NCBI GenBank assembly: GCA_034770075.1
Contig: CM068383.1
Span: 33,299,094 to 33,363,093 of the forward strand
Reading direction: 5' to 3'
From: Aralia elata
Lineage: Eukaryota > Streptophyta > Magnoliopsida > Apiales > Araliaceae
Length of the DNA: 64,000 nt
The notes below the pieces were generated by a model. It was not told the origin of the DNA. It saw nothing but the letters and a program-made list of their open reading frames with translations, and did no database searches. Positions 10,647 to 22,710 of the stretch are shown piece after piece; the first letter of the stretch is position 1, and each line of letters opens with the position of its first letter. Both the position numbers and the translations under genes were made by a program.

Positions 10647-11939
10647 TGTTGCCCGATTTCACAATCGACAATTACGTGCAAGTATACACGATCAACAAGT
10701 AATAAAGTGATAAGAGAGAGTATCGAACCCACATGAATTACTATGTTATTAATCTCCAATTGTCAATCTAAATTATGCCTATTCTATTAAACAATCACAA
10801 ACTGGGATTTTTGATTGATAATAATTAAATAAATTCTAACACTAACAATTAATTCAAAGGTTGAAATTCAGATTTAAGATGATTAAGACTACAATATCCC
10901 CAGTTATTTATCATAAATCAATCTCTATATATCTTCCAATTATTCACTTCAATGGAGTTGTTAACAGAAATTCAATTGCAGTTATAAGCCCTTTTCCAAG
11001 TGATCAAATAAATCTATCTATTCCAATTACTCTACGATATTCCTATGCAAAGTTAAAGGATTAAATTCATTAAGTTCCAATTTCCAATTGTTACATGCAG
11101 CAAAGAGATATCCCTATTCACTTCACAAATTCAACACTTGCAAATAATTAAGAATACACGCTATCTTATCCAGTTTCAACCCTAGATTTCATCTCCCGAA
11201 TTCATCTAAGGTAACCCGCTAATTGTCGGCCAAACAATTAATCAACAAGCATAAAATAAGATAGACAACTCCCATCAAATTGAACAATTGAAATCAAATA
11301 GTTAATCAACTCATAATTGTAACTGGTTCCATTGTAGCCTTAACTAAGAATTTAGTTCATACTAGCAATTAAAACTAGAATACCAAAATAAGTCATCATA
11401 ATTAATTACAAATCAGAGGATAAAGATTAAAAGAAAACTCAGTATAATCTCTAGCTCTCCAATCTGAACTTCTCACGATGCTTGACTTGTCCTCCAATCT
11501 CCTTGCTCAGCTTTGAAAGTCAATCTCTGAATATCAGTCTGTGTGTCTTTTAATCCAAGTCTTGATCTTCTATTTATAGTCTCCTTGAGTCCCTCAATCA
11601 GATTAATAACAAGAGTCCTTGACCACTTCAACCTTTCCAAAATAACTGAATGCCAGCAACTTAAAAATTTTCATCAGCCGCTTTCTCGCCCCGGCGAGAA
11701 GTTACTACACACAACCCTCGCCCCGGCCAGCTTTCGCCCCGGCGAGAAATATAACGCACGAGTTCTCGCCCCGGCGAGAATGCCCTGCACCCAGCCAATT
11801 TTCTTCTTTTCAATCCGCAACCAGCCATGACCTACAAAAACAACATGAAAGCAAATAAAAGATACCAAAAACACTTAAAAACAAGTAAAGAACTAAGCCA
11901 TAGACATATCAAACTCGTAGGTTAAAAACCTACTCATTA
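10647..11939 (-). repeat. Element C 3' LTR
   Basis: It matches 22711-24011 along its length. On the minus strand it starts TAATGAGTAGG (TGATGAG in the partner) and ends GGGCAACA. A TATAAATA box (minus) is at 11571-11578. Four copies of a CG-rich palindrome lie upstream of it at 11683-11780. Confidence 0.92.
11683..11780. repeat. Cluster of four CG-rich palindromes in the left LTR of C
   Basis: TTCTCGCCCCGGCGAGAA occurs exactly at 11683-11700 and 11763-11780, with related copies at 11717-11730 and 11732-11748. Each copy is self-complementary apart from the central CC, so it could form a hairpin in DNA or RNA. The surrounding LTR is AT-rich. The cluster lies about 105-200 bp upstream of the LTR TATA box. 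Confidence 0.9.
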
Positions 11940-13179
11940 AATACCCCCAAACTCAAAACTTTGCTTGTCCTCAAGCAAAACACAAAACAAACCAAAATCA
12001 CATCTAAACTAACTACCAACATGAATGCAAATGCATGACTAACCATACTCAAGCAATTACTTTACAGACATCATAAAAATTCGGCCTCAGAAATCAGTAA
12101 CTACCAATTCAATAGAATTTCAACCTCACACTATCCAAGAGCCAACTATTAGCAATTATGAATCACTCTCAACCCTTCCATAAGTATGCAACATATATTA
12201 AACCAATCAGAGTATGAATCCAACTCTAAGTATCACAATGCTCAAAAAGAGACAAATTCACAGATTTTACTTTTAAGCTCAACTTGCTATTCACTTGTCT
12301 TCTCAGTTTTTCTCTTTTTCTTTAACGAGTGCGTTTTACGCTCCATCTCGTCATATATCCCGACTAGTGCAATGTTCATCTTTATTAGGCTATTCAGTGC
12401 CACCCGTGTATCGAACTTTCAACCAATGACTCCCAAACCAAACGATTTTAGGGCGCTGAGTGTAAAGACATTTCCTAAGGGTATACTCATTCAAATGACA
12501 CCGGTCACAAAGACAAACTTAGTCAAGACCTGCTCTTATCTGTCTATATTCATTAATTCATAGTTTTCTTGCACTTAGACAGACATCGAAACAGTATTTA
12601 TTCAAAAAATTTTCATTTTTTTCTTTGATTTTCATTTTTTTTAGATCCAACAAGTGATAACAGTCTATATCTACATATGAGCATGTAATACACCAAAGAA
12701 GAACCAACTCCTAATTACTTTAATACACATTCGTGAACAAGTAAAAACCAAGGGTCTCAAATAACCACAACTAAAATAGTTAAACTCCAGATTTAACAAT
12801 AAGTATCCATCCCATTAAACTATAGTAGAACTAATCAAATTTCATCATTGGCCATCCCTAAATGACTTCCATAAATGCATTGCTTGAATACCTCTAAATG
12901 CAAAATCATATGATCCTAAGCTACTAAATTTTTGGATTTTTGGGGTTTTTTTTTTCAAATAAATAAACAACGAGTAAAAACTAGGCTAAACTAAAACTCA
13001 TGCAACTAAAACTAAACATGCAAATATGCAACAACGAGTAAAAACTAGGCTAAACTAAAACTCATGCAACTAAAACTAAACATGCAAATATGCAATCACA
13101 CCCCCCAAACTCAAACGAAATAATGTCCTCATTGTGAAAAGAATAAAGAAAGTTAAGAACAGAGGACTCCCCTAGCAGT
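11940..13179 (-). other. Element C polypurine tract and 3' untranslated region
   Basis: On the minus strand GAGTTTGGGGGTATT (11940-11954) directly precedes the LTR and is the likely plus-strand primer. The rest is AT-rich non-coding sequence. A 64-bp direct duplication lies at about 12967-13094 (AACAACGAGTAAAAACTAGG repeated). The plus-strand open frame at 12186-12563 has no recognisable features. Confidence 0.7.
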
Positions 13180-14394
13180 TTAAGTAGTAGGCTCGAACTC
13201 ATCATCGACATTTGGGGACGGTGGTGGAAAAACTGGCAATGGCTGGGCTGCGGGAAACTGAACATGATCCATCATCGGCTGCATATTGGAGTACATGTTC
13301 GCCATAGCTTGGGTGCAACTCTGCTGATACGCATACATATGCTCCTGCTGATCCGCCAATTGCTGGTTCTGCCTCAATATGGTCTTATGATGGGAATTAA
13401 TAAGACGCTGCAACTCTCGAAACTGGAGGCTGAACTTGGCTTTCCTTGGCCCAGTAAAAGTGGAAGGACCCTCCGAAGGACCCGCTCCCTCATCATCATC
13501 AGACTCATTAGATTCATGTTCCTCTTCAGCAGCAGGAGAATGAACTATGTAACCCATACCACGAGGATGTGACTCACCGCCATCCCATTCCTTATAGCGT
13601 GCAATCAGACGGTGGTCCAACACCAACAATGGCTGCTGCAAAGCCTCCTCAGCTCCCCAACGAACTCCCGCATGAAGACACAATCCACATATCAACAAAG
13701 GGTGTGGTAAACCACCCTGACTATGCAAAGTCCGTAAAGTGCGGCGAATCGACGCCTCAATCAGCTGACCTACATTGATCTCAATCCCCGTCATAATAGC
13801 ATATAACAATAAAGCTTTCTCCTTGGGTACATCACTCACATGTTGCGACGACATAAGTTTCGCAGAGAGGAAAGCATACCAGACCTTCCCATAACGACTC
13901 AAGTCCTTGCTATGGAACATAGGTGCAGCACGTGGCCCTCTAGATATCCATGTCGTCCCAGGCCTGCATAAGTCAGTAACTACCTTCTCCACATTGGGCC
14001 CCTCCCCAAGGAATCGAGTGCATCGGCAACGTAAATCAGGCCTCAAGTTGTAATACTCATTGATCGTTTGGGCGCTGAAGGAAACTATCTTGCCCCGTAT
14101 TGTAACCTCACATGGTGCCGCGTCCTCTGCATTAGCATAAAACTCTTTGACTATGGCTATAGACGCAGGCTCCAGATGGGCAGTGAATGTCTCCCATCCC
14201 CTCTCTACTATCTGATGCATCATCTCACCATCAACCACTTCATCAGGCGTGAGACCGCGCTCGGGAGTTAGAGCTTTACCCGATGTATACGATTCATACC
14301 TATTAGCCGCCTCTGCACTGACAAACTTTCTTCGATCAAAGTGCCTGGATGGAGTAGACGATGCTCCTTCACCATGTTGCCTCTTTGGAGCCAT
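13180..14394 (-). CDS. Extra ORF of element C, putative plant transposon protein family
   Basis: This is an undamaged frame of about 404 codons downstream of integrase, where Athila elements carry their third, formerly env-like, ORF. I chose the start at MAPKRQHGEG rather than ten codons upstream, because MAPK/R-rich starts are usual for this family. The segment from VERGWETFTAHL through VKEFYANAEDA, VTIRGKIVSFSAQTINEYY and the later WYAFLSAKLMSSQHVSDVP, IMTGIEINVGQLI resembles the domain annotated as putative plant transposon protein (formerly Transposase_32). The C-terminal 120 residues are acidic, then Q/H-rich, then proline-rich. Its function is not known. It is intact while the pol of the same element has three stops. 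Confidence 0.75.
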   Translation of the reverse strand: MAPKRQHGEGASSTPSRHFDRRKFVSAEAANRYESYTSGKALTPERGLTPDEVVDGEMMHQIVERGWETFTAHLEPASIAIVKEFYANAEDAAPCEVTIRGKIVSFSAQTINEYYNLRPDLRCRCTRFLGEGPNVEKVVTDLCRPGTTWISRGPRAAPMFHSKDLSRYGKVWYAFLSAKLMSSQHVSDVPKEKALLLYAIMTGIEINVGQLIEASIRRTLRTLHSQGGLPHPLLICGLCLHAGVRWGAEEALQQPLLVLDHRLIARYKEWDGGESHPRGMGYIVHSPAAEEEHESNESDDDEGAGPSEGPSTFTGPRKAKFSLQFRELQRLINSHHKTILRQNQQLADQQEHMYAYQQSCTQAMANMYSNMQPMMDHVQFPAAQPLPVFPPPSPNVDDEFEPTT

Positions 14395-15293
14395 GATTGA
14401 TCTTTTGACAAACAACCCAAACACTACAATCTGCTACACAATAACAATTCCCCCCAAACTCCAACTTTTCTAACTCCGAAGTGATAGAAGCACAATCCGA
14501 TGGAATAGATCTGAGGAGCAAACCCTAAAATACTTGCATGCAACGATAAAGCAAATAGAAATCTTGAAAACCACAGAGTATTCCTTCTATTGAATGAGAG
14601 ATGGATTAGACAGAGGCTGGGGTTTGTCTTTATAGAGTTACGATTTAGGGTTGGCGTAGGAATTCAAGTATGGAAAGAAATTGGGAAGAAATTAGAAGTG
14701 AAATTGGAAGGATTCGGGTTGGGTTGGTATTGGAGAAGGAGATATAGTGTTTTGGAGAAGTTGCATGGGAGTTGGAATGTTAAAACCCAATTTAGAATCG
14801 GGTTTTTTAAAAACTGAATCTGCAATTTCTCGCCGGGGCGAGAAAATAGGCTCATGAACCTCGCCGGGGCGAGAATCGGCAGAGAGGTTGGGGCTGGGGC
14901 GAGAAAAATCCAGGCCGGGGCGCGCTTCAACAGAGAGGTTCTCGCCGGGGCGAGAATCCTTAGTGCAATTTTCTTGCCGGGGCGAGAATCCTAAGACTTG
15001 AAATTTTTTTTTTCTGCTTTTCCCTCTTGATCCTCTTGTCCTCTCTTGTACCATCCCAATGAACATGTTTCCTCCTTCTAAAGCATTCCCATAGACTGTA
15101 TCCCTGTTTCAATGATCACAATATAAATGAGTTACACACGGAAGATTGAAGACCAAATTCAACAGAAACACTGAAACTACTCCTAAAAAAAAATTAACTA
15201 TACTAATTCTATGAAAGCAATAAAATATCATGATTAGGTTGCCTCCCATCAAGCGCTTGGTTTATAGTCATCAGCCCGACTTTCTCAGCAGTA
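14395..15293 (-). other. Spacer between integrase and the extra ORF of C, with a second palindrome cluster
   Basis: This segment would hold the leader or splice region for the extra ORF. At 14826-14988 the motif TTCTCGCCGGGGCGAGAA or close variants occur five to six times. Relative to the element this is the opposite orientation of the LTR copies. Otherwise AT-rich, with no gene seen. Confidence 0.7.
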
Positions 15294-16186
15294 TTAGGCT
15301 TCAGCTTGATCGGGAGCAGAAAGGTGAATCACTGATACTTGTCGATCCACATCGCCTCCCCAATAATATTTGAGTCTCTGACCGTTTACTTTGAATGAGC
15401 GCTTGGAATCCGGTTCTTCGAATTCAATTACCCCGTGAGAACCTACAGTAATGATAATGAAAGGGCCTGACCATCTAGACTTCAGCTTTCCAGGAAATAA
15501 ACGCAGTTTGGAGTTGAATAATAGCACAGCTTGCCCCGGCTCGAACTTCCGATCCAATATCCGTTTGTCATGCCACCTTTTAACTTTTTCTTTGTACAGC
15601 TTGGCATTCTCATAGGCATGATGACGAAACTCCTCCATCTCGTTCAATTGGAGCAACCTTTTCTCACCAGCGGCTTGAAGATCAAGGTTCAACTTTTGAA
15701 TTGCCCAATAGGCCTTATGCTCAAGTTCGACCGGTAAATGACATGCTTTCCCATAAACCATACGATACGGCGACATTCCGATGGGATTCTTATAAGCAGT
15801 GCGATATGCCCATAAAGCATCGTCTAGTTTCATTGCCCAATCCTTACGAGTCGGGTTTACCACTTTCTCCAGAATTTGCTTAATTTCCCGATTCGATACC
15901 TCTGCTTGGCCATTCGTTTGGGGATGATAAGCCGTAGCAATCCGGTGTTTGACTCCGTACTTAGCTAACAACTTAGTGAACTGCTTGTTATAAAAATGAG
16001 TACCTTCGTCACTGATTATGGCTCTTGGTGTACCGAATCTAGTAAAGATATTCTTATGCAGGAACCGTAGAACCACTTTGGCATCATTGGTGGGTAATGC
16101 AAGTGCTTCGACCCATTTTGACACGTAATCTACCGCCAAAAGTATGTATTGATTGTTAAATGATGACGGAAACGACCCCATAAAGT
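15294..16186 (-). pseudogene. Element C integrase, catalytic core and C-terminal part
   Basis: The frame shows the retroviral-type integrase triad: D in LLAVDYVSKWVEA, D in IISDEGTHF, and E in PQTNGQAEVSNREIK, with the usual spacing. It continues through the GMSPYRMVYGKACHLPVELE signature into a basic C-terminal domain (KSRWSGPFIIITV). Its N-terminal part lies at 18108 onward, because solo LTR S has inserted after the GID codons. The protein joins linear cDNA to host DNA. The sequence itself looks undamaged apart from the insertion. Confidence 0.9.
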
Positions 16187-16191
16187 CAATA

Positions 16192-18102
16192 TGTTAGGTT
16201 TGTATGTAACGCGATCATGCAATCAAATTACATAAATATAGCGGAAGCGCGACAAAACGGATTTTAATTTTTTTTATACAAACCATCACCATGATCGTTC
16301 TTTATGCACAATTATTAATTAAACGAAAGAGATGGAGAATAAGAATTATACCCTTGTCGAATTCTAGCTTCCTCAGGTACAAGTTCAACTCCAATTCCTT
16401 CGCGTTCTCCTTGAATTCAACGGTGTGATTCTTTCCTTTGATCAATGTTAGCCACCCAAGTGTTTGGCCTCTAGAGGTGATCCACCAAGGAAGAACAAAT
16501 ATTCAAGAAGTTGGGTGTTTGGCAAAACCCTAGTTTCTATCTCTATAGAAATTGTAAGTACTCTCCACAATCTAATGTAAGAGTGTGTAACCCTAATCTA
16601 TGATAAGACTTCTCTTATTTATAGATGTAGGAAAACCCCTTCCCTAAACTATTTAGGATTAGGGTTTCTATTTTAATTAAACTCCTTTAATTATATTCCT
16701 AATCCAATTAGGAATTAATGAGAGAGAGTACTTCTATTAATTAATTCCCAATCTCTATTAGGAATTAAATAATAGTTATATTAATTAATTCCCAATCCCT
16801 ATTAGGAATTAAATAATAGTTATATTAATTAATTCCCAATCCCTATTTGGAATTAAATAATAGTAATAGTAATAATAATAATAAGACTCCTCTTATTAAT
16901 TTATATTTAATATTTCTAAAATATTAAATAATAAATATTAAGCTATTTAATTTATTCTATCTCCATAGATTAAATTAAATATACTTAACTTATTATTACA
17001 ATTATGCCATTTACTTCTTAAATAAATATTTTCCTTTTGCGGTGTGACCCTTTAGGTTCTCCATATTAAACCGGTTGTGAATAAATCAATTAGAACAATT
17101 CTAATCTTATTTAAATAAATAAATTAAACTATTTAATTCATTTAAATAAATAATATTTATTCTACAATAAGGGTAAGCCCCCTTAGCGATCAACGACTTT
17201 CCAGATAATATAGATTTCAACATTAATCACAAAAGAACCTTTTGAGTAAATAGTTTACCGTACAATTCAATCCTTCTACCATACAATGTCCCAATTAAAT
17301 ATAAAGACATGGAATTTCTGTCAAGTCTTATTTTATTTAATTATATGTATTTCGATTCCCAAATACACAACTTTAAATAATGCAAATTAGAAACTCCTTT
17401 CTAATTTCATTCTGCCTTGGCCAAGGACTACAGAGTTGTTATTTATCGAATCACATAGGACATTCACATCTTTTACTAGACGTGGTAGATTCTTTGTTGA
17501 TCATTCACCTATCTCCATGTACAACTTATTATACCCAATCATACCCTTTGATATACCCTAAAGGTCTTAAGGGACATGTCAAAGTATAACTTATCATACA
17601 CAATATACTATGATGATCTCAAGTCTAAGGATCACTTGTACTACTATCACTAGAGGAATTCCTATTGACAGGCGAGTAAAACTCCATTAGGTATTCCTTA
17701 GCGAGTCACGTTCAGTGAACTTATTCTCTAATAAGCACCTACATACTTGCTTTAGTGTCTCCACACAAATGATTATGAGATCAATCATCCTCTTCCTAAG
17801 CGCAAGCAACGTATGTACTAATCTATCCGGATTCACTAATCCCCAATTTAGTAATCCAATGATTAGGAACAATTTTAGTTTGTGAGCTATCTAGAGTTTA
17901 GATCTCATTAGCATGATCACTATCATGATTCTAAAAGCATTGCTCAAAACTATGGGTTTATCACATTTAATATAACAGCACCATGTAGATAATATAAAAT
18001 GCCTTTTAAGAAAATCAATTCTTTTATTAATAAATGAATAAGATTACAAAGTATATGCTACATCATATCAAATATGATTGGCTTGTGTGCATACTACTTT
18101 CA
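16192..18102 (-). mobile_element. Element S: solo LTR of 1.9 kb in the integrase of C, target duplication CAATA
   Basis: The segment begins TGTTAGGTTTG and ends CTACTTTCA on the plus strand, with CAATA at 16187-16191 and 18103-18107, and no internal coding region. A solo LTR left by recombination between two LTRs explains this. A TATAAATA box on the minus strand near 16616-16625 suggests minus orientation. Family is uncertain (Copia-like by impression). Three tandem 44-bp repeats lie at 16737-16868 (TAATTAATTCCCAATCCCTA core). Confidence 0.85.
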
Positions 18103-18107
18103 CAATA

Positions 18108-18964
18108 CCCCAAACATCAAATAGTTCAACCTCAAGGATGGTGTTGAGAGGCATTTCGTGCCGCTTCGAGATATTTCCAACCCGTTGACATCTATCACAC
18201 TTAAGCACAAAGAGATGGGCATCCTTGAACAACGAAGGCCAGAAAAATCCCGATTGTAACACCTTTGCTGCAGTTCTTTCTCCTCCATAATGACCTCCAT
18301 AATCCGACGAATGGCAATGAGTCAATATGCTCTCCATTTCTTCCTGTGGCACACAACGTCTTATCATCTGATCCGCACACGTTTTGAAGAGGAATGGCTC
18401 ATCCCAATAGTACTGCTTGACATCATGGAGAAATTTCTTTCTTTGCTGAAAAGTGAAATCTTGCGAAAGAACATTATTGACTAGGAAATTCACATAATCA
18501 GCATACCAAGGGACTTCGGTGTTGATACCAAACAATTGTTCATCTGGAAACAACTCATTGATTACCACATCATCCTTTTTCTGCATGTCTGCATTCTCTA
18601 ACCTTGAAAGATGATCATCCACTTGATTCTCTGTACCTTTCCTATCTCGAATCTCCAAGTCAAATTCTTGCAACAAGAGGACCCATCGAATCAACCTAGG
18701 TTTGGCATCCTTCTTTGCAATCAAGTATTTGATAGCTGCATGATCAGTGTAGACAATCACCTTGGTTCCAATCAGATATGCTCGAAACTTGTCAAAGGCA
18801 AATACTACTGCAAGCAACTCTTTCTCTGTAGTAGTATAATTTAATTGAGCTTCAGTGAGTGTCTTACTTGAGTAGTAGATGGTGTGAAAAACCTTGTCCC
18901 TTCGCTGGCCCAACACAGCTCCCACTGCATAATCACTTGCGTCACACATAAACTCAAAAGGCAA
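18108..18964 (-). pseudogene. Element C RNase H and integrase zinc-binding domain
   Basis: The frame starts PFEFMCDASDYAVGAVLGQR, with the RNase H aspartate, and continues through IYYSSKTL, NYTTTEKELLAVVFAFDKFR and VYTDHAAIKYL. The integrase HHCC zinc finger follows (HCHSSDYGGHYGGERTAAKV and CDRCQRVGNIS). A TAG stop separates this piece from the RT piece at 18965-18967; the position is normally tryptophan. The frame ends at element S. Confidence 0.9.
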
Positions 18965-18967
18965 AGT

Positions 18968-20863
18968 CTAATCGGGAGCAACTATGATCAGGGCTGTGAT
19001 TAACTTCTTTTTCAGCACTTCGAAAGCTTCGATGCAAGATTGATCCATCATGAAGGGAACATCTTTCTCAAGAAGTGAGCACAATGGTTTTGAAATTTTT
19101 GAGAAATCCTTGATGAATCGATGGTAGAATCCTGCATGTCCGAGAAAACTTCTAATGCCTTTTACAGATGTCGGTGGAGGTAGCTTTTCAATGGTTTCAA
19201 TCTTTGCCCTATCCACCTCTAGACCTGCGTCGGATACTTTGTGCCCCAGAATAATCCCTTCTCGCACCATAAAGTGGCACTTTTCCCAATTAAGCACCAG
19301 ATTCATCTCCACACAACGCTTCAGTACTAAGATGAGATTATTAAGACACAAGTCAAAACTATCACCGAATACAAAGAAGTCATCCATGAATACCTCCAAA
19401 TTTTGTTCAACCATATCCGAGAAGATAGCCATCATGCATCGCTGGAATGTAGCTGGTGCATTACATAACCCGAAAGACATTCTCCGGAATGCAAACGTTC
19501 CATAAGGATATGTAAAAGTTGTTTTCTCTTGATCCTCCAGAGCTATCACTATCTGGTTATATCCTGAGTATCCATCGAGAAGGCAATAGAACTGATGACC
19601 GGACAACCTATCCAACATCTGATCAATAAATGGCAAAGGAAAGTGATCCTTGTGCGTAGCTTTGTTCAACTTACGGTAATCCATACACACTCTCCAACCT
19701 GTGACTGTTCTTGTAGGAATGAGTTCATTGTTTTCGTTCTTAACCACTGTCATCCCTCCCTTTTTAGGCACACATTGTACGGGACTTACCCAAGCACTAT
19801 CTGAAATTGGATAGATAATACCGGCGTCTAACCACTTAATAATTTCCTTCTTCACCACGTCTTTCATAATTGGATTCAATCTTCTTTGTTGCTCAATGAC
19901 CGATTTTGCTCCTTCTTCAAGCAGAATTTTATGCATGCAAAACGACGGACTGATTCCCTTGATGTCTGCTATTGTCCACCCAATTGCTGTTTTATACTCG
20001 CGCAAAACCCTTAATAGTTTTTCTTCTTGAGATTCATTTAAATGCGCAGAAACTATTACTGGTAGTGTGTCCGAGTCTCCCAAGTAAGCATACCATAGAT
20101 GAGATGGAAGAGGTTTAAGCTCAAGCACAGGTGGCTCTTCCACTGATGGTTTGGACCTCTTTTCTCCTTCGTTCGGCCGGTCAAGTACATCAAATTGCCT
20201 GCTAAATTTCTGAGGAATCGGTAATGAGTCTAGAACCTTGACATAATCCCACTCATTTGGATCATCAAAAGTATCTAACCCAACTAGAGCAGCTTCTAAT
20301 GGATCTTCAACAATAATTGCCATGGTTTGTTTATTCACGATTTCATCAAGAAGGTCTATCCGTAAGCATTCCTCGCCCTCCTTAGGGAATTTCATCAATT
20401 TAAACACATTAAAGGTGACTTCCTGATCTTGAACTCTCATTGTCAATTCACCTTTCTGTACATCTATCAACGTTCTCCCTGTTGCTAAGAATGGTCGACC
20501 TAAAATGATGGGGATCTCCTTATCCTCCTCGTAATCCAAAACGATGAAATCAGTCGGGAAGATGAATTTATCGACTTTAACCAAAATATCTTCCACAATA
20601 CCCCTCAGATATGTCACTGATCTGTCTGCCAACTGCAAGCTGATGTTTGTCGGTTTTGGTGCCTTTAGCCCAAGCTGAGTGTAAACTGATAATGGCATTA
20701 AATTGATGCTAGCTCCTAAGTCACACAATGCCATTCTAGAGAACTGGTTACCAATCACACATGGAATAGTGAAGCTTCCTAGATCCTTTAGTTTAGGTGG
20801 CAACTTGTTTTGCAAAATTGCGCTGCACTCCTCGGTAAGTGCCACCGTTTCGAATTCACCCAA
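18968..20863 (-). pseudogene. Element C protease and reverse transcriptase
   Basis: The protease has the Athila-style active site ALCDLGASINLMP, with IILGRPFLATGR downstream. The RT follows with WVSPVQCVPKKGG, the VCMDYRKLNKATHKDHFPLP block, CLLDGYSGYNQI, YGTFAFRRMSFGLCNAPATF and the catalytic FMDD. The thumb reads RSFLGHAGFYHRFIKDFSKI. All catalytic aspartates are present. Stops bound both ends: TAA against gag and TAG against RNase H. The enzyme copies the element RNA into DNA inside gag particles. Confidence 0.92.
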
Positions 20864-21817
20864 TTACCTTTTCTTTGACAAAACATCCATCATAAACTTT
20901 GCATAACTGGGCATCTGTTCCAGGGCTTCTGCAAACGGTATATTAATGTGTAGTTTCTTGAAAACATCCAAAAATCTGGAAAATTGCTTGTCTAGCTTGG
21001 CCTTCTGCAATCGCTGAGGGAATGGTACGGGGGGCACTACACTATCTGGCTTGAGTTCCTTTGACTTTGCCTCTGAACCTGTGTCCTTCACCTTTTCTGA
21101 TTCATTCACCTTACTTTTTATCGGGGCTTCCTCATCTTCATTCTCCACAACTGATTTTGGTTTAAAATTTCCTTTAACCGCATCAAGGAGCTTTTTTCCA
21201 CTCTTTAAGGTGACAGCCTTGCAATGTTCCTTTCCATCCGTTCTTGGGTTAACCTCTGTATCGCTTGGAAGTGCTCCTTGTGGTCGAGTATTCAAGACGT
21301 GAACCAACTGTCCCAGCTGAGTTTCCAAGTTCCTAATTGACACTGCCTGGCTTTTCACGTTCAAATCTACCTGAGTTAAAAGCTTATCTTGATCATTCAT
21401 TCTTTTCTCAGATGTCGTGATAAACCTTGCCAACGATTCTTCTAAACTCAATTTTCTTTTTGCCTGTTGTGGAGCTTGATTCTGAAAACCTGGGGGATTC
21501 TGTGATCTTGGAGCGGGATTCTGTATTTGAGTGTTATTGCTCCAAGAGAAACCTGGATGATTCTTCCACCCCGGATTATAAGCATTCTGATATGGCTGTT
21601 GCGGTCTGTTATAACTCCCCAAATACTGTATCGATTCCGGATTAATGGCACAATACTCCGTTGGATGTGCACCTGCACATAGCTCACACACATAGGCTAC
21701 TTGCTGGACTTTCGATTCTGCCAAAGCTTCAATATTCTTAGACATAGCCGCCATCTGAGCTGTTAGTGCCGTGACCGCATCTACTTCCAAAACTCCAACT
21801 ACCTTTTGGTGATTCAT
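20864..21817 (-). pseudogene. Element C gag C-terminal part with zinc knuckle
   Basis: CELCAGAHPTEYC is a CX2CX4HX4C nucleic-acid-binding knuckle near the N-terminal third of this piece. A Q/P/N-rich linker and a coiled-coil-like segment (LLTQVDLNVKSQAVSIRNLE) follow, then the KKLHINIPFAEALEQMPSYA motif usual just before Athila protease. A TAG after NNYQ separates it from the capsid piece and a TAA separates it from the protease piece. Confidence 0.9.
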
Positions 21818-21829
21818 TCTTGACGTCGG

Positions 21830-22615
21830 CTATTGGTAGTTATTTGCAGCCATAGTCTCTAACAAAGTGAAAGCTTCATCAAAATTCTTATCCATTAAAG
21901 CTCCCCCCGCAGCTGCATCTATACTTGCTCGAGTGTTACTACTCAATCCATTGTAGAATGACTGAATCTGCAGCCACTTGGGTAACGCATGATGTGGACA
22001 TCTTCTCAATAACTCTTTGAACCTTTCCCAAGCCTCGGACAGTGACTCTCCATAACTTTGCTCAAAGGTAGAAATATCGTTTCTCAACTTAGCAGACTTA
22101 GCCGGTGGAAAGAATTTTGCGAGGAATTTCTGGGCCAAGTCATCCCAAGTTGTGATGGACCCCGGTGGAAGTGAGTGCAACCAACTCTTTGCTTTATCCC
22201 TTAGTGTAAACGGAAACAGACGTAATCTCACCGCATCATCAGATACATTGGGATATTTGAATGTATCACAAATCTTAAGAAAGATAACCAAGTGTGCATT
22301 AGGATCGTCGTTGGCTAATCCCCCAAACTGTACCGAATTCTGAATCATCTGAATTGTACTCGGCTTGATCTCGAAGGAATTAGCAGTGATGGCTGGCCTC
22401 GTGATGCTTGACTTGATGTCATCTATCTTAGGCATAGCATATTCCCTCAATGATTTTTGTTCTTCGTTAGCCATTTTCTCTTTCTCAAGTGTCTCCCGAC
22501 AGAATTTTCTCAACTGACGAAGCTTGTTCTCAAGATTATCCTCACACTGCACGAGTTCCGGTTGTTTTGATCGCGTTTGCATAAACGAATCAAACCAAAC
22601 CTGAGCAAGAAACAA
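21830..22615 (-). pseudogene. Element C gag capsid domain
   Basis: The retrotransposon gag domain is clear: DPNAHLVIFLKICDTFKYPN, VRLRLFPFTLRDKAKSWLHS, TTWDDLAQKFLAKFFPPAKS and ESLSEAWERFKELLRRCPHH. The native start is probably MQTRSKQPELV, at about residue 12 of the open frame. It closely resembles the gag of element D at 63314-64000. The frame ends at a TAG replacing a codon before PTSR. Confidence 0.92.
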
Positions 22616-22685
22616 AAGAAAAATAAGTTTGCTTAACTAAAACAGACTTAATTAAACTGATATTGAAAATTATAAACATAAATAA

Positions 22686-22704
22686 TTCCCCGGCAACGGC
22701 GCCA
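22686..22704 (-). promoter_or_regulatory. Element C primer binding site
   Basis: On the minus strand TGGCGCCGTTGCCGGGGA lies five bases inside the 5' LTR. This is the usual Athila primer site (tRNA-Asp type). Confidence 0.9.
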
Positions 22705-22710
22705 AAAACT

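Noticed and set aside
10861..11064. 67-residue ORF present identically at 22925-23128
   Set aside because: It is repeated only because it lies in both LTRs of element C; no protein features.
12186..12563. 125-residue plus-strand ORF in element C
   Set aside because: No recognisable motif, wrong strand for the element, and in its AT-rich 3' region.
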